Assembly (NCBI GenBank): GCA_964464375.1
Contig: CAYXFU010000053.1
Coordinates: 1-22,139, forward strand
DNA length: 22,139 nt
Source: CAIOZA01 sp964464375
Lineage (GTDB): Bacteria > Bacteroidota > Ignavibacteria > Kapaibacteriales > UBA2268
Reading direction: 5' to 3'
Under the pieces are notes generated by a model. It did not search any database, was not told the DNA's origin, and worked only from the letters and a program-made list of their open reading frames with translations. Shown piece by piece: positions 8,490-16,097 of the stretch (the first letter of the stretch is position 1; each line of letters starts with the position of its first letter). The position numbers and the translations under genes are program-made.

Positions 8490-8519
8490 TTTATAAAGTT
8501 GTTACTTTTTTCACAACAA
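8490..8519 (-). promoter_or_regulatory. Possible promoter of the rex-hyd operon
   Basis: Reading the minus strand, TTGTTG (8519-8514) and TATAAA (8495-8490) are separated by 18 bp. The Rex operator overlaps the -35 and fills most of that spacer, ending 3 bp before the -10, a geometry suited to repression. The -10 is good and the -35 poor (3 of 6). A Bacteroidota-type promoter nearby cannot be excluded. Confidence 0.4.
8499..8516 (-). promoter_or_regulatory. Candidate Rex operator
   Basis: Plus-strand TTGTTACTTTTTTCACAA. It matches 14 of 18 positions of the Rex consensus TTGTGAAATATTTCACAA; the right half-site TTCACAA is perfect and the left is TTGTtAc. It sits just upstream of rex, where an autoregulatory Rex site is expected. 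A further TTGTTCAC half-site lies near 8570. Binding is inferred. Confidence 0.7.
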
Positions 8520-8698
8520 AAATAATCAATTTATTGTTCATCTCCAAACAAAAAATTATATATCTAACATTGTTCACCCGATACTGAACTTATAGTTGAT
8601 AGAGAAAAAAATACTGATCCTCAAAATACTTCTTGATCTTTGATTAATTGGATCTGCCTACGGAGGAAATGAAGTAGTCATTCTGACAGCCGTGCCAG

Positions 8699-9064
8699 TT
8701 GGAGCCGGAGAGCTTTTCGAACTTCTTTAATGAGAGGAATTTGACGATCTCGACGGTTTGCAGATGGGACGCTATGTGTCGATCTGCAAAATTAGATGGA
8801 TGTGGTTTGTGGATATACCGATTTGCTCGAGGACGGGAGAATGGCATTGGAATGGATGCCGATAGATTGGGGAAATTATTCAAACCCGGCGAAAAGGTAA
8901 AACGCCCTGGCACCGAGAAAGAGCTTAGCACAGGATTAGGACTTTTGCTTTGCAAAGAGTTTATCGTTAAGCATGGTGGTAAGATCTGGGCTGAGAGCGA
9001 AGTCGATAAAGGCACAACATTTCATTTTACGTTGCCGAAACAGGTCCCAACCCCACTGAGCTAA
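8699..9064 (+). pseudogene. Histidine kinase relic (HATPase C-terminal fragment)
   Basis: Only the tail of a sensor kinase remains. ENGIGMD resembles the G1 box, then KLFKPGEKV, G2 STGLGLLLCKEF, and KHGGKIWAESEVDKGTTFHFTLP, the usual end of PAS-type kinases of this lineage. The first 40 or so residues in this frame do not look like kinase sequence, and no HisKA, N box or sensor domain can be found upstream, where stops occur. Its composition is richer in G+C than the flanking hyd promoter and surface-protein genes. I read it as a truncated, decayed gene copy; translation is doubtful. Confidence 0.75.
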
Positions 9065-9186
9065 ACCCACAGAATATCCGGCCGTACTGAAGGTCTTATT
9101 TCCTTGTCATTCCTGCGATCAAGCAGTAAAAGCCAAGCTAATGCAGGAATCTTTTATTAGAAAGAAAATCAAAGATTGCCGTATTC

Positions 9187-9316
9187 GAGACTGTGTGAAA
9201 ACTACGATCACGTCATTCTGAGGGAGCGAAGCGACCGTGAGAATCCAGTATTAATGCGGACTGGATTCCTCACTACGTTCGGAATGACCTCTAAATCTGA
9301 CTTTTCACACAGTCTC
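9187..9316. mobile_element. MITE-like element, 130 bp, with perfect 15-bp TIRs
   Basis: The left end GAGACTGTGTGAAAA (9187-9201) is the exact reverse complement of the right end TTTTCACACAGTCTC (9302-9316). The direct repeat ATTC flanks both sides (9183-9186 and 9317-9320), which fits a 4-bp target-site duplication. There is no transposase inside; the interior is a GTCATTC hairpin. The ends resemble those of DDE-type insertion sequences, but I cannot name the parent family. Mobilisation would need a transposase from elsewhere. Confidence 0.7.
9212..9288. repeat. Hairpin-forming GTCATTC repeat inside the MITE
   Basis: The left arm starts GTCATTCTGAGGGAGCGAAG and reaches GAATCCAGT. The right arm is an imperfect inverted copy, ACTGGATTCC to GGAATGAC. 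The left arm (9212-9248) matches the opposite strand of 21396-21432 at 36 of 37 positions, so it is a dispersed family member. Confidence 0.75.
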
Positions 9317-9543
9317 ATTCACGGGAATGACAGAATTATACAGTGTATTGAGAGAATGGGATATTTTCCTAATGCATAATCCGGGTTTATCTCATAAATT
9401 CTCCCCATTACAGTAATTCTATTCTGTGTAACTCAGCATTGAGAGTTATGTTATTGGCGTTGCTAATGAGAAGGATAAATTTTTTAGGATAAAAAAGAAA
9501 TATTTGTTATTTTGTTCTTTTTTTGAGTAATTTAGGTGGATAT

Positions 9544-10725
9544 ATGAAGAAAAGGTATTCTATTTCGGCAGCACTTTTATTGTTCTTAGGGGTATTCTGC
9601 TTTTCTTTTGCTGATGTCCCCAAAACAATATCCTATCAGGGTGTATTATTGGAAAATAATAAAAATCCTAAACCTGATGCTACTTATAATTTTGTATTTA
9701 AGCTCTATGATACCAAGGATGTCGGAACCGGCAACCAACAAGGAAACTATGTACAGAATAGCGCTGTAAAGGTTGAAAATGGCGTTTTCTCTGTTTTGCT
9801 TGATTTCACATCTTTTCCAAATTTAAGCTTTGATAATCCCATTTGGCTTGATGTAACAGTAAATGGAGAGCAATTATCACAAAGAGTAAGTTTGGCTAGC
9901 TCTGCTTACTCTTTGGGAATTCCAGACAACTCTGTCACAACATCAAAAATCAGAGATGCCGCTGTAACAAGTCAGAAGATTCAGGACAACTCAATATCTA
10001 CAGCTAAACTACTGGATGGTGCTGTTACTAATTCAAAACTGCAGGATAATTCTGTAACAACTTCAAAAATAGTGGACAATAGTGTAAACTCTTTTAAATT
10101 AGATGATTACATTTCTATAAATCAATTATACGTTAAAAGATTTGATAATGATACTTTAAATTTTGGGTATTTTGGCAATATTGTAGATTTAGGTAGCGGT
10201 AACTCATTAGGTGGTGGTCTGTTTATTTTTGGACCAAATGGTGCCAAACAAGCCAGTATTACGAGTGGGAACGCAATTGCCGGTATGTCAGGCGATGGTT
10301 CAGTCTGGGGGAAAACAAAGAATTTCGTTGATGTTGATCCCACTGATCCTACAAGAAAAATTAGATATACAAGTATTGAAGGTCCAGAAGCCGCTATGTA
10401 TGTTCGCGGTAAGGCTAAACTCATCAATGGTCGTGGGATTATTCAGTTACCAGATCATTTTACTGCCTTAGCACTTGAATCATCAATAACAGTTACATTA
10501 ACACCCAGATCTTTTGAATCAAAAGGATTAGCAATTGGAAATATTAGTTCAACAAATATCGAAGTTGGTGAATTATTTAAAGGCAGTGGAAATTATGAAT
10601 TTGATTATTTAGTTTATGCTGTCCGCAAAGGATATGAAAATTATAAAGTATATATCTATCCCGAAGATATGAAAGCAGTTATGTACAAGAATGGCGATCA
10701 ACTAAATCCGGTTATCAAAAAGTAG
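9544..10725 (+). CDS. Secreted tail-fibre-like surface protein with decapeptide repeats
   Basis: A 393-aa exported protein. Signal peptide MKKRYSISAALLLFLGVFCF ends near SFA. The mature part opens TISYQGVLLENNKNPKPDATYNFVFKLYDT, a motif frequent in surface proteins of Bacteroidota/Ignavibacteria relatives. Residues 128-187 are six ten-residue repeats of the form DNSVTTSKIx, likely an elongated stalk. The C-terminal domain holds SIEGPEAAMYVRG and IIQLPDHFTALA, a recurring C-terminal module in such proteins. I chose ATG 9544 because AGGTGG stands 6 bp before it; a TTG 21 bp upstream is in frame but less likely. It leads a plus-strand trio: the next gene starts 41 bp downstream and the third 14 bp after that. 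Precise role unknown; adhesion or surface-layer function is a guess. Confidence 0.8.
   Translation: MKKRYSISAALLLFLGVFCFSFADVPKTISYQGVLLENNKNPKPDATYNFVFKLYDTKDVGTGNQQGNYVQNSAVKVENGVFSVLLDFTSFPNLSFDNPIWLDVTVNGEQLSQRVSLASSAYSLGIPDNSVTTSKIRDAAVTSQKIQDNSISTAKLLDGAVTNSKLQDNSVTTSKIVDNSVNSFKLDDYISINQLYVKRFDNDTLNFGYFGNIVDLGSGNSLGGGLFIFGPNGAKQASITSGNAIAGMSGDGSVWGKTKNFVDVDPTDPTRKIRYTSIEGPEAAMYVRGKAKLINGRGIIQLPDHFTALALESSITVTLTPRSFESKGLAIGNISSTNIEVGELFKGSGNYEFDYLVYAVRKGYENYKVYIYPEDMKAVMYKNGDQLNPVIKK
9925..10104 (+). repeat. Six 30-bp coding repeats (decapeptide DNSVTTSKIx)
   Basis: Units read DNSVTTSKIR, DAAVTSQKIQ, DNSISTAKLL, DGAVTNSKLQ, DNSVTTSKIV, DNSVNSFKLD. The period is exactly 30 bp, with D at position 1, V/I at 4 and K at 8 conserved. 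The nucleotide copies have diverged, so the array is old or under protein-level selection. Confidence 0.85.
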
Positions 10726-10766
10726 GTCAACTAATTTTTTTTCTGACCAATTAAACGGGAAATTTC

Positions 10767-12152
10767 ATGAAAAATAATAAATATTTTTTCTTATTTGTTT
10801 TGATAGTTGGGCAAGTTTTCAATTTGTATGCCCAAGAATCATCATCAATAAACTATAACTTAAAATCCAGTTTCAGTAATAATTTTACATCTGTTCAATC
10901 ATCATCTGGAACAAGTTTAGTTAATTCTGTCGGAGAGAACTTTTCTCTTTCCATTGCCAAATCAAATAACTTTCAGTTATTGAGCGGAATCATACCAATA
11001 AGACTGATGCCTGTGGCGACAATTTACAATACGCTTTTTAAGGATACATCGCGTAAATTCCTGCAATTACCAATAGCTTTACCAAGTCAGTGTCAGGGCA
11101 GTGAAACATTTTTAATCGCCAAAGGCGGTGGTGGTTATATTTTTAGTGGCTCAGATAGCTTATCAGGTTATATCTGGAACACTGGTGCTACGGTAAACAA
11201 TGTGAAGGTTTATCCTCTGGGTGATTCTGTGATCAAGGTACAAGCCCAATGGGGAAATTTATCAAAAGATTATTCATTTTTAAGTCTGCCTGATTCAGTT
11301 ATTCTGAGTACTATTAAATTGAAAGCTAATTTTAAATTGAAAGACTTATCGAAGAATCCTGAGAGTGAGATAATCGGGAATTCAAGTATTGATTTGATAC
11401 TTGAAAGTGATTCAAATCTTGCTGTTTGCAATCCCGATGAAATTCAATATACTTTGAAATTCAACAGAACATTGTTTAAGCCAATCAGTAATCCATCAGA
11501 TTATACAGTATTAAACGATAGCATATCCGGAAATTTCAGATATTATAGAATAAAAAAATTACTGACTGATGTTGTTTTTGCTTCTGGAATGAATCTTGCA
11601 TCAATCAAAGGTACAATCTTGTTAGGTAATTCTGAAATTGATTCGACTATGTTTGTAACCAAGGATGTTCTACCGCAATTACAGAATTACACAAAATTCT
11701 ATTCCGATGGTGGAAAAACCTTTAATGTAGAATGGTTCAAAAATGGAAGCCCTTATTTTGTTGATACAAAAGTTAAATCAGGAACGATTAAACTGGATTC
11801 GCTTTGTGTAACAAAAAATGGCAAAAGGCTTTTGGATTGGCCTCCACCTATTCAAACTTATTTGAAGATTATATCAATTAGTCCAAATCCTACTGATTTA
11901 ATGGCAAGGATTGAATTTGAAACAAATAGCAAAAGTGAAATTAAATTATCGATCTTTTCAATAAGTGGTGATCTGGTTGAGAGTAAGGTTCTCCAAGCAG
12001 ATGCTCAATTGCAATTTGCTGATCTCGAGCCGAACGAGGTTGCTAATTTGACTGCCTCAGTTAATTTTCAGCATCTTAACGATGGAGTTTATTTCGTAAT
12101 GTTATCATCGAATGGCTCAAATGCATCTAAATATCTGATAATTTCACATTAA
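10767..12152 (+). CDS. Secreted protein with T9SS type A sorting domain
   Basis: A 461-aa exported protein with signal peptide MKNNKYFFLFVLIVGQVFNLYAQ (cleavage after YA). The body is rich in Ser, Asn and beta-strand-type sequence and resembles the uncharacterised secreted proteins of this lineage; I recognise no enzyme. The final 90 or so residues, ISISPNPTDLMARIEF...LSIFSISGDLVES...NDGVYFVMLSSNGSNASKYLIISH, match the Por/T9SS type A C-terminal sorting domain, which directs cargo across the outer membrane and is normally trimmed. This implies a type IX secretion system elsewhere in the genome. It lies 41 bp after the tail-fibre-like gene and 14 bp before the OmpA gene, so all three probably share a transcript and build one envelope structure. 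Confidence 0.82.
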   Translation: MKNNKYFFLFVLIVGQVFNLYAQESSSINYNLKSSFSNNFTSVQSSSGTSLVNSVGENFSLSIAKSNNFQLLSGIIPIRLMPVATIYNTLFKDTSRKFLQLPIALPSQCQGSETFLIAKGGGGYIFSGSDSLSGYIWNTGATVNNVKVYPLGDSVIKVQAQWGNLSKDYSFLSLPDSVILSTIKLKANFKLKDLSKNPESEIIGNSSIDLILESDSNLAVCNPDEIQYTLKFNRTLFKPISNPSDYTVLNDSISGNFRYYRIKKLLTDVVFASGMNLASIKGTILLGNSEIDSTMFVTKDVLPQLQNYTKFYSDGGKTFNVEWFKNGSPYFVDTKVKSGTIKLDSLCVTKNGKRLLDWPPPIQTYLKIISISPNPTDLMARIEFETNSKSEIKLSIFSISGDLVESKVLQADAQLQFADLEPNEVANLTASVNFQHLNDGVYFVMLSSNGSNASKYLIISH

Positions 12153-12166
12153 AGGACAGGTATGAA

Positions 12167-14188
12167 ATGAAAATTATGATAAAAAATAAAGCATCTATTT
12201 TACTGCTATTGGTTTTATTGTTACCGATACTATTCCTAAATAGTCAAGGTATTTATGCTCAGGAAAATCAATTGCTCAGAAGTTCAAAGAAGATAGGAAT
12301 ATTTGGGAATTTTCTTTTGAACAGCCATACAGGCAATTTTATAAATATTCCGGATGTCCAGTCATGTTGCAAGAAATATGATGATGCAACTAATGGAGGT
12401 TTCTCTATTGGAGCATTGTTTGAGCTTCCAACAAGTAATTTTATGGGATTTCAAGCCAGGTTAGGTTATGCCGCACTAGGTGCTACACTTACTAAACAAG
12501 ATTTTATTGGCTATGCACTTGATGCCAATGACAACATTGTACCTGCTAATTCAGCATTCACACTCAAATTACCGATCGGTTCAATATTCATTGAACCCGG
12601 TATTTACATTACTCCATTTGATTTTCCATTGAGATTCAATATCAATCTTGATGCAAATTATTTGTTTAGTATAAATTACGATCAGAGTGAAGAGCTGATT
12701 GCGGCAAAGGATATTCATTTTGTGAATGGTACAACACCAACAATGATTAACGGATCAGGAACACTAAGCAAGTCAGCATCGATACTTATTGGAGCATCTG
12801 CCGGTGTTTCATACGATATTAACCTTTCAAGAAATTTTATTCTTGCTCCTGAGGTTTCGTACCAATATAATTTTACTCCCGTTATGTCTGATATTGACTG
12901 GAAAGTCAATTCTTTCCGTGCAGGTATTGCTCTAAAGTACGCTTTTATTCCTGAAATCGTTCCGGTTCTTGAACCGAAGGTTAAAGAAGAGCAACAACAA
13001 CTGCAAGTGAATACTACAGCTTATGGAGTAAGTAATGAATCAGAAATCAAACCTGTACTTCAATTCACTGTGGAAGAGTTTCAGTCTAATCAAATTAAAC
13101 CACTCATAACATATATTTTCTTTGATGAGAATTCAGCGACGATTCCTGGACGGTATAACCTGTTGAAAAAGGAACAAACCGGAAGTTTCAATGAAAAAGC
13201 AATTTGTAAAAATGATATTCTGGATATTTACTATGATGTTCTTAATGTCATCGGGAAAAGGATGCAACAATATCCAGATGCAAAAATTAAAGTTGAAGGA
13301 TGTAATTCTGGTACTGGAGCTGAAAAGAACAATACATCAATATCATTAAAACGGGCTGAGATCATCAGAGATTATATCACAAATGTTTGGGGCATCGATG
13401 GCAACAGGATTTCTGTAGAAGAACGCAATCTACCTCTCGATCCATCAAACTCAAATGAAGCTGATGGTATTGTTGAAAATCGCAGAGCCGAAATAACATC
13501 TGATGTGTTTGAAATTATGGCTCCCATAGTTGTTGATGATACTTTAAGAAAAGTAGATCCACCTTCTGTTAGATTTATTAACTATGTTAATAGTCAGGCT
13601 GGAGTTGCAAGCTGGAATCTGACAGCATTTCAAAAGGGCAATCTTTTGAAACATTTCAGCGGAATCGATAGTGTTCCTCAGAATATTGACTGGAACTTCA
13701 GCTATGATCAAAAGTCAGCACCCAAAATGTCTGCACCTGTTGATTATCAATTAACAGTTAAAGATAATTCAGGCCAGAATATGCAGTCACCAATGAAATC
13801 TCTTCCTGTTAATTATATTTCAATTCAGAAAAAGAAATTGGAGCGTAGGGGCGATAAAACAATCGATAGATATGCCCTTATGAACTTTGGATTTGATGCA
13901 TCAAAAATCAGTAAATATAACAGTATTGTCATTTCAAGAATTAAAGAACATGTAAAACCCAATTCAACAGTAGTAATAATCGGCCATTCTGATAGAATCG
14001 GAAATGCAGATTACAATCTTAAGCTATCAAAGCAAAGAGCGAAAACTGTTGCTGATGCATTTGCTCCATTTGCTGTTTCCTATGACGGTTATGGTGTTAA
14101 AAATCCAATGACCACAAATGATCTGCCTGAAGGACGGTTCTTTAACAGATCAGTTGAAATTATCGTTGAAACTCCTATTGAAGAATAG
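12167..14188 (+). CDS. OmpA-family outer-membrane protein with two OmpA C-terminal-like domains
   Basis: A 673-aa envelope protein. Signal peptide residues 1-31 (Leu-rich core, ends YA|QEN). Residues 35-260 look like a small beta-barrel with alternating strands ending in aromatic residues (SFRAGIALKYAF). Two OmpA C-terminal-like regions follow. The first (about 315-450) has SISLKRAEIIRDYI and ENRRAEI but reads GCNSGTG where GHTDxxG is expected. The second (about 560-668) is canonical: GHSDRIGNADYNLKLSKQRA with D609 and R624, the pair that binds diaminopimelate in peptidoglycan in known OmpA proteins, then GYGVKNP and NRSVEI. It therefore probably tethers outer membrane to cell wall. AAAGGACAGG precedes the start. 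It is last in the surface trio. The family is sure; the barrel size is an estimate. Confidence 0.87.
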   Translation: MKIMIKNKASILLLLVLLLPILFLNSQGIYAQENQLLRSSKKIGIFGNFLLNSHTGNFINIPDVQSCCKKYDDATNGGFSIGALFELPTSNFMGFQARLGYAALGATLTKQDFIGYALDANDNIVPANSAFTLKLPIGSIFIEPGIYITPFDFPLRFNINLDANYLFSINYDQSEELIAAKDIHFVNGTTPTMINGSGTLSKSASILIGASAGVSYDINLSRNFILAPEVSYQYNFTPVMSDIDWKVNSFRAGIALKYAFIPEIVPVLEPKVKEEQQQLQVNTTAYGVSNESEIKPVLQFTVEEFQSNQIKPLITYIFFDENSATIPGRYNLLKKEQTGSFNEKAICKNDILDIYYDVLNVIGKRMQQYPDAKIKVEGCNSGTGAEKNNTSISLKRAEIIRDYITNVWGIDGNRISVEERNLPLDPSNSNEADGIVENRRAEITSDVFEIMAPIVVDDTLRKVDPPSVRFINYVNSQAGVASWNLTAFQKGNLLKHFSGIDSVPQNIDWNFSYDQKSAPKMSAPVDYQLTVKDNSGQNMQSPMKSLPVNYISIQKKKLERRGDKTIDRYALMNFGFDASKISKYNSIVISRIKEHVKPNSTVVIIGHSDRIGNADYNLKLSKQRAKTVADAFAPFAVSYDGYGVKNPMTTNDLPEGRFFNRSVEIIVETPIEE

Positions 14189-14380
14189 CATTTAATCTCT
14201 CCCTGGTTAGGTCAAAAAACCTGATGTGTGGTTGTAAGATTCGTTTCATTCTAGGAATTATTCAATAAAATATTTAACATTTAAACCATTTATGGCTTTT
14301 TTCGTCAAAACATATAATATCATTGTGTTAACTTAAAATAATGCAAGAGATAATTTTTAAACTAAAATTGAGGGTATCTT

Positions 14381-15238
14381 ATGAAAAAGATTACTTACTT
14401 TATCTTCCTGTTTATCATCACGGCTATGTTGATTCTTACGAGCTGTAAACAGAATTCAACAAATCCCGCAGAAGAAAATATTCAGTCCTCTGAAGATAAT
14501 GCTCTCGTGGATTCTGAGTTCTCGACAATATACTCTTATGTAGATTCTCAGCATGAAGCTATTATAAGTGGTGCATTCCATAAAACTGATGGAAACGGTA
14601 TTCAAGAAGTAACTGTTGAGAGATCTGCCTTATTACCTGAATGTGCTGTTGTTACTTGGGACTCATTGATAAAAAAGTTAACTATTGATTTTGGTACTAC
14701 TAATTGCAAATGTGCCGATGATCTTTGGAGAAAGGGTAAGATTTTCATTCAGTTCAAAGGGAAATATCCTGAAGTAAATTCCGGTTGGACAACCACTTTA
14801 GAGAATTACTATGTTCAGGATATGAGCGTTAGCGGAACTAAAACAATAACTTTTCTGGCTTTATTCAAGGTGAACATTGAAGTTAAAAATGCTAGCCTCG
14901 TTACTCCAACAGGTACCATTAAATGGAATGCCAACAGAACAATAGAAAAACTCTGGGGACAGTTAACACCAAAGAACACATGGGATGATGTTTATAGTAT
15001 TACAGGCAGTGCAGATGGCGTTAATCGACAGGGAACAGCTTTCACTGTTACGATTGACCAACCTTTGAAAAAAGCTGTGATTTGCCAGAAAAAGGATTTT
15101 CTTTCCGGCATAATTACTATTATTAACGATAAAGGTAACACACTTTCGGTTGACTACAATGCTAATGGTGATGAAGCTTGCAATAAACTAGCAAAAGTTA
15201 CAGTTAATGGGCAATCAAAGATTATTGTGTTGAGATAA
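14381..15238 (+). CDS. Lipoprotein of unknown function
   Basis: A 285-aa protein with a signal-peptidase II leader, MKKITYFIFLFIITAMLILTSC. The lipobox is LTSC and the acylated residue C22. The next residues KQNSTNPAEEN form a flexible tether typical of Bacteroidota-group lipoproteins. The mature domain is beta-rich with several Trp residues and cysteines (NCKCADD near 110, CQKKD, DEACNK) that could form disulfides in the periplasm. I recognise no catalytic motif or named family. GAGGG sits seven bases before the ATG. It stands alone: 192 bp separate it from the OmpA gene and an intrinsic terminator follows 28 bp after its stop. Confidence 0.8.
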   Translation: MKKITYFIFLFIITAMLILTSCKQNSTNPAEENIQSSEDNALVDSEFSTIYSYVDSQHEAIISGAFHKTDGNGIQEVTVERSALLPECAVVTWDSLIKKLTIDFGTTNCKCADDLWRKGKIFIQFKGKYPEVNSGWTTTLENYYVQDMSVSGTKTITFLALFKVNIEVKNASLVTPTGTIKWNANRTIEKLWGQLTPKNTWDDVYSITGSADGVNRQGTAFTVTIDQPLKKAVICQKKDFLSGIITIINDKGNTLSVDYNANGDEACNKLAKVTVNGQSKIIVLR

Positions 15239-15266
15239 TTCGGATTTGCTGTTTTTGATTATTGGG

Positions 15267-15295
15267 AGCCTCTGTGAAATTCGGAGGCTTTTTTT
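15267..15295 (+). terminator. Intrinsic terminator after the lipoprotein gene
   Basis: AGCCTC (15267-15272) pairs with GAGGCT (15284-15289) around an 11-base loop, followed by six more T residues (15290-15295). The stem is short but the U-tract and position are right. Confidence 0.75.
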
Positions 15296-15337
15296 GTAAG
15301 AATATATTTTCCTTCTAACAAATTAATTTTCAAACAT

Positions 15338-16066
15338 TTGGACTTAATCTTAATTATACTAATAGTTCTTCTTGCGTCTATCATCAGATCCGCCTTTGGT
15401 TTTGGGGATGCCCTTATTGCAATGCCATTGCTGGCTTTTTTTATTAGCATTAAAACAGCGGCACCATTAGTTGCGATGATTGGCTTAACTATTTCAATAA
15501 TTATTTTGGCAAAGAACTGGAAGAAAGCCTACACTAAAGGTTTATGGGTACTTATATTATTTTGTTTTCTGGGAGTTCCTATAGGTGTTTTTGCATTGAA
15601 ATATCTTGATGAAAGAATTGTTAAGCTTATCCTATCAATAATTATCATCACATTCAGTGCATATAATCTTTTTAAACCCAAACTATTGCTCCTCAAAAAC
15701 AACAACTTAATCTGGGTATTCGGAATATTATCCGGTTTTTTGGGTGGAGCTTATAATACAAATGGACCACCTGTCATCATTTATGGTAGAATGAAGGGTT
15801 GGGAACCTGTAAATTTCAGAGCTATACTTCAGACCGTCTTTCTGCCTACAAATATAATGATTATAGCAACTCAAGGTTTGGGAGGATTTTGGAGCAGAGA
15901 TGTTCTATCCTATTATCTCATGTCATTACCAGTTATTATTTTCGGAACAATGGCAGGGAGCTTTATTTTTAAAAGAATTGACAGTCAAAAATATATTTTT
16001 GGTATTGATTTATTATTAATTCTTGTAGGATTATTACTTTTTATTACTACAATTATTAAATTTTGA
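15338..16066 (+). CDS. TauE/SafE-family membrane permease
   Basis: A 242-aa integral membrane protein with roughly seven or eight hydrophobic helices arranged as two similar halves. The first-half motif SAFGFGDALIAMPLL and second-half motif GILSGFLGGAYNTNGPPVIIYG are the paired glycine-rich signatures of the TauE/SafE (formerly DUF81) family, whose members export sulfite, sulfoacetate or similar anions. The substrate here is unknown. No ATG stands before the first helix; TTG at 15338 is the best start (an ATT lies 12 bp upstream), and no ribosome site is evident. It is alone on its strand, follows a terminator, and converges on the recombinase-like gene 31 bp away. Confidence 0.85.
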   Translation: MDLILIILIVLLASIIRSAFGFGDALIAMPLLAFFISIKTAAPLVAMIGLTISIIILAKNWKKAYTKGLWVLILFCFLGVPIGVFALKYLDERIVKLILSIIIITFSAYNLFKPKLLLLKNNNLIWVFGILSGFLGGAYNTNGPPVIIYGRMKGWEPVNFRAILQTVFLPTNIMIIATQGLGGFWSRDVLSYYLMSLPVIIFGTMAGSFIFKRIDSQKYIFGIDLLLILVGLLLFITTIIKF

Positions 16067-16097
16067 TTTTTTTGCTCAGCTTTTACCACACCAGATA

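Larger units (their letters stand above)
9106..9331. repeat. GTCATTCC-type repeat split by an insertion
   Basis: It begins GTCATTCCTGC and ends ACGGGAATGAC, so the outer ends are inverted. Removing the inner element (9187-9316) with one 4-bp duplicate leaves about 92 bp in which ATTGCCGTATTC joins ACGGGAATGAC, restoring a short palindrome around GTATTCAC. Similar GTCATTCC units recur at 21.3-21.4 kb. It is non-coding and fills the gap between the kinase relic and the surface-protein operon. Confidence 0.65.

Noticed and set aside
8644..9015. Minus-strand ORF over the kinase relic
   Set aside because: It is the reverse of recognisable HATPase sequence and shows no family features.
10725..10749. 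GGTCA...TGACC inverted repeat between the first two surface genes as a terminator
   Set aside because: The stem is only 5 bp and no T-run follows; the genes look co-transcribed.
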